Shown: one piece after another, positions 14,291-18,713 of the stretch | Layout of the letters: each line of letters starts with the position of its first letter | Numbering within the stretch: position 1 is the first letter of the stretch | Assembly (NCBI GenBank): GCA_050050615.1 | Contig: JASFTV010000024.1 | Location: forward strand, 1-18,713 | Origin: JASFTV01 sp050050615 | GTDB lineage: Bacteria; Desulfobacterota; DSM-4660; Desulfatiglandales; HGW-15 | DNA length: 18,713 nucleotides | Reading direction: 5' to 3' | Made by a program: the position numbers and the translations under genes | Notes under the pieces: generated by a model | The model's input: the letters and a program-made list of their open reading frames with translations, nothing else | Databases searched by the model: none | What the model was told of the DNA's origin: nothing

Positions 14291-16450
14291 CCCGAAAAGC
14301 TCGTTTATCCGCATCAGCAGGGATAGATCGCCCACCACCTTGTACTTTTGCTCCATGAACATCTGCTGGCCGTCCGCCTTGCCGGTCATGATGTCCATCC
14401 AGACATCGAAGGGGGCATCAATGGTCAGATCCGGTTTTTCAGAAGCCCCCATGATCGCATCGATCTCACCGTTTTCAATTTTGAAATGACAGGATCCCCC
14501 GGTGTCGCCTGAGAAATTGAACTGCAAGACCGCCTTTGTGTCCCCAGCGGCTTCAGGATTGAACCCCATGGGCATGATCATCGTAAAGGTTTCGATAGAA
14601 TCAGGCCTGGGGATGAGGCCCTTCTCGCGGAATTCTTTGGGGGTCACGCCCTCTGCAATGCAGGTTTTCCACATGAGATTGCCCATTTTGTGAAATATGC
14701 TGTTGTCTTCAAGGATGGGCTGTTTTATGGACGCCAATGTTTCTGGAGAGACTTTCATGGTCTCAACAATCTCGCGTCCAGCCTGAGTTGTTGCATCCAG
14801 GATCTCCTTGGCCTTTTTTGCGAAAACAGGAACAGTCAGGATTTCGGCAACAGGGCGGTAGATTTCAGCCGCCAGCACTTCGCGGAACACGAAGTTCGTC
14901 CAGGATGAAAGCTGGTCAAAGACCGAGTCCTCAGGGAATCCGGCCACAGAAAGCATCACAATGGCGGGATACTTGTCGCGCAAAGGGTGCGCTGTTCTGC
15001 CTTCGCGTTTTTCGAAAAAAGGTTGAAGTATTGGAAGGGTACGTTCAATGAACGTCTTCATGGTGGCGTTTACCCCGAAGTAGTAGAGCGGTGTTGCGTA
15101 AACGACAAGATCGGATTCGAGCCATTTGGGATAGAGTTCATTGGTCATGTCATCCTTGTGAATACAGACGCCGGGCGTTTTTGTCCAGCAGGTGAAGCAG
15201 CCGATGCAGTTCTTGACTGTTTTCTTGCGCAGGTTCACGACTTCCAGCTCTGCGCCGGCTTCGCGTATGCCTTCGACAAGGGCATTGAGCATGAGTTCGG
15301 TTTTGCTCTCACCACCGGTTCGGGGACTCGAGTTCAGGGCAAGTACTTTCATGGTGTTCTCCTTTTTTCGGGAATCGGAAACTAAGGGTTCATTCTTGAT
15401 CTCAGTCGTTTCCTCGGAAGCAACTGAGTGGTCCTTTTCTGTGAGGGTCTCATCTTTTTTGGAGGAAGAGGATGAGGCGCTGAAAATCTTTCCCATCCGT
15501 ATGAGAAGCCCCAGATTGCCTTCGGCTGTGAAAGCCTGGCTCATGAAGGCCTTCTGGCCGCCCAGTTCCCCTCTTGAGATGGCCAGCCACACGTGTGCAG
15601 GGGTGCGGATAATGAGGTCGGGCTTGCGTGAAGGCTGATCTTCCATGGTACAGGCACCATCACGGATCTCCACGTAGACTTCAAAAGCCTCGGAGCCGGA
15701 CACAATGAAGCCTATGATCGCTGAAAGAGTTCCAGCCGCTTCTGCGTTGAAGACATCGGGCATGTGGGAAATGGCCTCCCAAGCGCTTTTTGGCAGTTGC
15801 ACCGGTGACGGCGCCGATTCTTCTTGGGTTGCTTCTTCGGCCATGTGCCTTTGCTCGGCAAGGGTTGGGAGACCCAGCCTCCTCAAATAGAAGTCAGGGA
15901 AACGGAAATTGAAGGGCAAACCAACGCCTAGAATCAGTGCAAGGGGAATCAGTGCGCGTGTGAAAACAGAAGGGTAAAGGCTCGAGAGCAGGCAGACAGC
16001 AAAAAGCCCTGCCCAGACATAGGTCATGATGATGTTAATCTTGACAAAAATTGGGTTTTCCCAGGCATCTTCGGGCGTGTATTTCTTGGCATAATGGTAG
16101 GTAAAAGGATCCATGCCGAGGAGGGGCGGAAAAAAGGCGGCTGAAAACAGGCAGGCGTAGATGCCCGTCACGGCATATTTGGCAAAGAACTGGCTGGAGA
16201 ACTCAGGCCAGAAGATGAAAAAGAATGAGATAATGGCAAAGTAGGCTGTAACAGCCCAATCAAAATAAGCTGGCTTGTCCCAGCGGTAGGCGATGCCGAT
16301 CACGATCGCGCAGTATGCCAGCATTGAGAGGGCTATGATTGTCAGAGTTCCAGGTTCCGGGCCAGAGGCGGCCCATATTTTGAAGAAAGCCAGCGCAGGG
16401 AAGGGCGCCAGATAAAGAAAAATCTGCCTTGCTTTGGTCAGCTTTTTCAC
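14285..16450 (-). CDS. Membrane-SCP2-flavodoxin-like-SCP2 fusion protein
   Basis: This 721-residue protein joins four parts. Residues 1-190 hold about six membrane helices. Residues about 215-325 are an SCP2 (sterol/acyl-carrier) domain ending GNLGLLIRMGKIF. Residues 326-366 are a low-complexity Ser/Lys/Glu linker. From Met367 comes a flavodoxin-like NAD(P)H/FMN-type domain (MKVLALNSSPRTGG, a Cys-rich KNCIGCFTCWTKTPGVC, YATPLYYFGVNATMKTFIER), then a second SCP2 domain (about 610-721) ending GDLSLLMRINELFGK. The start is GTG at 16450 behind AAGGAAGAAGG. A strong AGGAG at 15363-15359 precedes the internal ATG at 15352, so the C-terminal 355 residues may also be made alone. The likely role is membrane-associated redox chemistry on a hydrophobic substrate; this is inference. 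It lies downstream of the PadR gene on the same strand. Confidence 0.8.
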   Translation of the reverse strand: MKKLTKARQIFLYLAPFPALAFFKIWAASGPEPGTLTIIALSMLAYCAIVIGIAYRWDKPAYFDWAVTAYFAIISFFFIFWPEFSSQFFAKYAVTGIYACLFSAAFFPPLLGMDPFTYHYAKKYTPEDAWENPIFVKINIIMTYVWAGLFAVCLLSSLYPSVFTRALIPLALILGVGLPFNFRFPDFYLRRLGLPTLAEQRHMAEEATQEESAPSPVQLPKSAWEAISHMPDVFNAEAAGTLSAIIGFIVSGSEAFEVYVEIRDGACTMEDQPSRKPDLIIRTPAHVWLAISRGELGGQKAFMSQAFTAEGNLGLLIRMGKIFSASSSSSKKDETLTEKDHSVASEETTEIKNEPLVSDSRKKENTMKVLALNSSPRTGGESKTELMLNALVEGIREAGAELEVVNLRKKTVKNCIGCFTCWTKTPGVCIHKDDMTNELYPKWLESDLVVYATPLYYFGVNATMKTFIERTLPILQPFFEKREGRTAHPLRDKYPAIVMLSVAGFPEDSVFDQLSSWTNFVFREVLAAEIYRPVAEILTVPVFAKKAKEILDATTQAGREIVETMKVSPETLASIKQPILEDNSIFHKMGNLMWKTCIAEGVTPKEFREKGLIPRPDSIETFTMIMPMGFNPEAAGDTKAVLQFNFSGDTGGSCHFKIENGEIDAIMGASEKPDLTIDAPFDVWMDIMTGKADGQQMFMEQKYKVVGDLSLLMRINELFGK
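15350..15363 (-). promoter_or_regulatory. Internal ribosome-binding site and start inside the fused gene
   Basis: On the minus strand AGGAG (15363-15359), a short spacer and ATG (15352-15350) precede MKVLALNSSPRTGG, the natural start of flavodoxin-like proteins. Spacing is ideal, in contrast to an ordinary internal Met codon. Confidence 0.6.
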
Positions 16451-16540
16451 AACCTTCTTCCTTTCCTAGTATTGTCTTCTGTATCGCAAATAACTTGACA
16501 TATTTCAATCGCAGCGGAGGGCCGTCATTGTCATTCAACG

Positions 16541-16595
16541 TTTCGCCATGGGAGCGATCACGTCGCGTTAGATAAAATCGTGTGATGATTTTATT
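16541..16595 (+). repeat. Dispersed repeat C, copy 2
   Basis: This is the direct-orientation partner of 5684-5738 (49 of 55 positions). It includes TCGCGTTAGATAAAATCGTG and a weaker hairpin, ATAAAATC/GATTTTAT (about 16572-16594). On the minus strand it encodes the last eight codons and the TAA stop of the PadR gene. Confidence 0.75.
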
Positions 16596-17098
16596 GCACG
16601 AAGGACTTCGGACACGTTCAAAACCAGATCCCGGAAAAACCGAACCCCAAACTCAAAACAGAGTTGCTGATAACGATCGGCACGGGCCTCGATTTCAGGT
16701 CGCGCTGCCTCGAGTGCTGCTTGCCCCATCTTGATCCATTCCAAATATCTGGTTGCGGCATCAACCCGCTCTTCCGCTGAAAGCTCGGCAAAGAAAAAGA
16801 GACGGGTTAAAAACTCATTCTTGGGCCTTTCGAAATGGAAAGGGGCCTTTAAGGCATCAAGAAAGGCTTTTTTGCCCTTCTCAGTCATGGTGTAGACTTT
16901 ACGATTAGGCGCCCCTTCCTGGATCTCTAAGCGCATGGTGATCAACCCTTCGCGCTCCATTTTCTTAAGCGCCGGATAGATGGAACCGTAGCTGAGTCCG
17001 GAAAAGAAGGAGAAGGAAAGGGAAAAGACCTTCTTCAGTTCATAACCGGTCATGCTTTTGTGCATGAGAAAACCTAAGAGCATAGATCTGACATCCAT
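16568..17098 (-). CDS. PadR-family transcriptional regulator
   Basis: This 176-residue regulator has an N-terminal winged helix (MLLGFLMHKSMTGYELKKVF, GSIYPALKKMEREGLIT, NRKVYTMTEKGKKAFL), the PadR signature, and a C-terminal dimerisation helix pair (about 100-176). PadR proteins usually repress genes for toxic phenolics, efflux or detoxification, and themselves. I chose the ATG at 17098 because GGAG (17110-17107) is 8 nt away; the GTG at 17104 is too near. The divergent exporter and the downstream SCP2/flavoprotein are the obvious targets. The last codons (IKSSHDFI then TAA) lie inside repeat C, so the native C-terminus may have been replaced. The family call is secure. Confidence 0.9.
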   Translation of the reverse strand: MDVRSMLLGFLMHKSMTGYELKKVFSLSFSFFSGLSYGSIYPALKKMEREGLITMRLEIQEGAPNRKVYTMTEKGKKAFLDALKAPFHFERPKNEFLTRLFFFAELSAEERVDAATRYLEWIKMGQAALEAARPEIEARADRYQQLCFEFGVRFFRDLVLNVSEVLRAIKSSHDFI

Positions 17099-17120
17099 AT
17101 GCACCGCTCCGATATGTATT

Positions 17121-17156
17121 GAGGCGATATATATCGCTTCGAGATATCTGTGTCAA
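17121..17156 (-). promoter_or_regulatory. padR-type promoter with overlapping palindromic operator
   Basis: On the minus strand TTGACA (17156-17151), a 17-bp spacer and TATATA (17133-17128) form a strong promoter. The -10 lies in the middle of the perfect palindrome GCGATATATATCGC (17124-17137), extended to GAGGCGATATATATCGCTTC (17121-17140), with GATAT/ATATC outside (17111-17115 and 17144-17148). This layout suggests PadR autorepression. Confidence 0.65.
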
Positions 17157-17173
17157 GAAGAAAACGAAAAATA

Positions 17174-17201
17174 TTGAGAATTTCTTAGATAGAACGATAA
17201 G
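17174..17201 (+). promoter_or_regulatory. Weak candidate promoter of the EamA-type gene
   Basis: TTGAGA (17174-17179), a 16-bp spacer and GATAAG (17196-17201) could be a -35/-10 pair. It lies about 35 bp beyond the PadR palindrome and about 105 bp upstream of the start. The -10 matches only moderately. Confidence 0.3.
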
Positions 17202-17307
17202 TCATGGAATCAAGGCTTGCAAAGAGCCACAAAGAGATGCAAAAAAGGGAACGTGCCTTTCAGAATGCACACGTTTTCAGTCATCTCTGGAGAATGAGGT
17301 AAACCCA

Positions 17308-18276
17308 ATGCATAGGACCCCTCTCCGCTGGCAACCTATAGCGGTTCTTATGATCCTGGCGATGATCTGGGGCGCGAACATGGCCGCCATCAAGATCGCA
17401 GCCCGGGAGCTGCCCCCGCTTTTCATGGCCGGTCTTCGCTCCCTTGTGGCCAGTTTCTGCCTTTTCATCTGGATGAAGGCGAAAGGGATGACCCTTTTTC
17501 CATCCAGAACCATCCTTGTTCACGGCTTGGTGATCGGCTTGCTTTTCGGATCAGAGTTCGGCCTGCTCTATGTGGGTCTCGGATACACACTGGCCTCCCG
17601 AAGTTATGTCCTCCTTTACACGGCGCCTTTCTTTGTTGCCTTAGGGGCTCACCTCTTTCTCAGGGATGATCGCCTCAATCCGTGGAAGGTAGCAGGGCTC
17701 ATCCTGGCCTTTGGCGGAGTGGTCACCCTGTTCATGAGGGATATTGGCTCTTTTTCCATCAGTGCTCTGCCCGGTGATTTGATGGCCCTTGGTGCGGGCG
17801 CATTTTGGGGGGCCACCACCGTTTATCTGAAAAAATACTTGGCCCACAGAACCGTGCCTCTCCAGACCCTTTTCTATCAGCTCTTTTTTTCCGCGCCCCA
17901 GTTGTTGCTCATAAGCATCCTCTTAGAGGATCCCACCCTTCCCCCACTTTCAACGCTTTCATGGGCCACAAGCTTCTCACTGTTCTACCAGTGTATCTTT
18001 GTCGCCTTCCTGAGCTATCTTGTGTGGTTCGTTCTTATCCATCGCTATCCTGTGTCCCTTCTGCATGCCTTCTCTTTTTTCACACCCGTGTTTGGGGTGT
18101 TCCTTAGCGGAGCGCTGATCCTGGGTGAGGGGATCAGTGCAAACCTGATTGCGGCGCTGGCTCTCGTAAGCCTGGGCATGGTCTTGGTGAACCGGCAACC
18201 AAAGTCCGAACTTGCAAGTTCATTCAGCGAGGGGGAGCAAAAAAAGGCGGCTCGCCCGGGACGAAATTCCGCTTAA
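17308..18276 (+). CDS. EamA/DMT-family transporter (drug/metabolite exporter type)
   Basis: This 322-residue inner-membrane protein of the drug/metabolite transporter superfamily has ten hydrophobic segments in two EamA repeats (about 10-140 and 155-300). The first helix carries MIWGANMAAIKIA and the typical PLFMAGLRSLVASF; the second half has GAFWGATTVYLKK and later TPVFGVFLSGALILGE. The start is the ATG at 17308 with GAGG (17296-17299) upstream. The frame is open from 17119, but that would add 63 residues containing the operator region. It is divergent from the PadR gene, so PadR-controlled export is a reasonable inference. The substrate is unknown. The C-terminal tail is short and charged. 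Confidence 0.9.
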   Translation: MHRTPLRWQPIAVLMILAMIWGANMAAIKIAARELPPLFMAGLRSLVASFCLFIWMKAKGMTLFPSRTILVHGLVIGLLFGSEFGLLYVGLGYTLASRSYVLLYTAPFFVALGAHLFLRDDRLNPWKVAGLILAFGGVVTLFMRDIGSFSISALPGDLMALGAGAFWGATTVYLKKYLAHRTVPLQTLFYQLFFSAPQLLLISILLEDPTLPPLSTLSWATSFSLFYQCIFVAFLSYLVWFVLIHRYPVSLLHAFSFFTPVFGVFLSGALILGEGISANLIAALALVSLGMVLVNRQPKSELASSFSEGEQKKAARPGRNSA

Positions 18277-18309
18277 TGACCAAAACAATCCTCAAAGCTC
18301 CGAGTCCCC

Positions 18310-18536
18310 AGGGCCTCGGCCGAGCAGAGGAGCCAGGCAAACCCAGAGATACCCGTCATGATGGTCTACGGCACCGTGGATCCAATAATCACAGTAGGCA
18401 AAGCAATCCGGACCCTCCAGGAACTCACCCGCTTGGGATGTGAGGTCAGATGGCATGAATCTCCATGCATTGCGGGATCTGTGCCGAACAAATCAACGAT
18501 ATTCGCTCATCTCTTTTTGATGTCCTCAATCAGATA
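18310..18536 (+). pseudogene. C-terminal remnant of a carboxylesterase/phospholipase-type alpha/beta hydrolase
   Basis: In the frame of 18310 one reads SAEQRSQANPEIPVMMVYGT then VDPIITVGKAIRTLQELTRL and GCEVRWHESP. The family consensus is ..AERS.AN...P.fm.HGt.DPVVP...g...L...G..V.WHeYP. A -1 frameshift at about 18465 then gives MHCGICAEQINDIRSSLFDV, matching the family end (MGH.VC.EEI.DI..fL..vL). The Asp of the triad is kept; in the second frame Cys stands where the His is expected. The N-terminal two thirds, including the nucleophile Ser, is missing, since an intact transporter gene ends at 18276. This is a decayed gene fragment. Confidence 0.7.
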
Positions 18537-18702
18537 ACCCTACCTAGCAAAAGCAACCAAAATACTTTCTTTTTCTGCAAAATATGGGGGCTTCACCCCA
18601 TTTATTCGCCACTCGACTATAGATATTTTGGATCACTACGTATTGATTAGCACTTCGCAAAATTTACATTTTGGAAAGACCATTAAGCAAAGGAGGGTCA
18701 TT
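18537..18702 (+). other. Upstream region of the next gene
   Basis: This AT-rich stretch is without coding signal. A weak TTGATT (18643-18648) with TACATT (18665-18670, 16-bp spacer) could drive the gene at 18703. AAGGAGGG (18690-18697) is a strong ribosome-binding site for it. Confidence 0.35.
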
Positions 18703-18713
18703 ATGGTGAAGCA
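18703..18713 (+). CDS. Start of a further gene, cut by the window end
   Basis: ATG at 18703 follows a near-perfect Shine-Dalgarno (GGAGGG, 18692-18697) with 5-nt spacing and reads MVK before the window ends. Only three full codons are visible, so nothing can be said on function. Confidence 0.55.

Noticed and set aside
14502..15890. Multiple plus-strand frames up to 148 residues
   Set aside because: All are antisense shadows of the fused SCP2/flavoprotein gene.
16480..16508. Promoter of the fused gene (minus strand TTGAAA, 17-bp spacer, GATACA)
   Set aside because: The -10 matches only three of six positions; transcription may come from the padR promoter instead.
17119..17307. N-terminal extension of the EamA-type transporter
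   Set aside because: The frame is open but covers the operator region, is hydrophilic and lacks a ribosome-binding site, and the family starts near the ATG at 17308.

Overview
The window looks like a chromosomal segment of an anaerobic, Gram-negative, Desulfobacterota-like (formerly deltaproteobacterial) bacterium. This is inferred from gene content: a lipid-anchored OmpA-type protein, a winged-helix/multi-[4Fe-4S] protein, acyl-CoA ligase and SCP2-type acyl/sterol-carrier genes, a PAS protein with a Cys-rich insert, and many dispersed palindromic repeats near gene ends. No rRNA, tRNA, phage or CRISPR signal was seen.

Layout. (1) 1-3527, plus strand: the C-terminal part of an AMP-forming acyl-CoA ligase, an OmpA-family coiled-coil lipoprotein, and a cytoplasmic iron-sulfur protein with two C-terminal ferredoxin clusters. 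Palindromic repeats separate them. (2) 3820-4532, minus strand: a VapBC-type toxin-antitoxin pair with a consensus promoter placed so close to the start codon that the mRNA may be leaderless. (3) 4757-11766, plus strand: a catabolic locus with a GntR/HutC regulator, a tartrate/D-malate-type dehydrogenase, and a complete carbohydrate-type ABC importer (ATPase, periplasmic binding protein, two permeases). It is followed by the frameshifted stump of what appears to be a mandelate-racemase/enolase-superfamily gene. Together these suggest uptake and oxidation of a hydroxy- or sugar-acid, with one dehydratase or racemase step lost here. The binding-protein and permease genes are separated by about 440 bp of hairpins, a 168-bp MITE-like element and a dispersed repeat. 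(4) 12178-14077: a DUF1295/isoprenylcysteine-methyltransferase-like membrane protein (minus) and a PAS-HisKA protein without an ATPase domain (plus). (5) 14285-18276: a 721-residue protein (membrane domain, SCP2, flavodoxin-like, SCP2) that looks like two fused genes because a strong ribosome-binding site and ATG remain at the junction. Upstream is a PadR regulator with a palindrome over its own promoter, and divergent from it an EamA/DMT exporter. (6) 18310-18713: the frameshifted C-terminal end of a carboxylesterase (alpha/beta hydrolase), then the ribosome-binding site and first codons of a further gene.

The best candidates for something unusual are the fused SCP2/flavoprotein, the two gene remnants, and the repeat families that sit at, and in two cases supply, gene 3' ends. 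I do not see a clearly new defence or mobile system.
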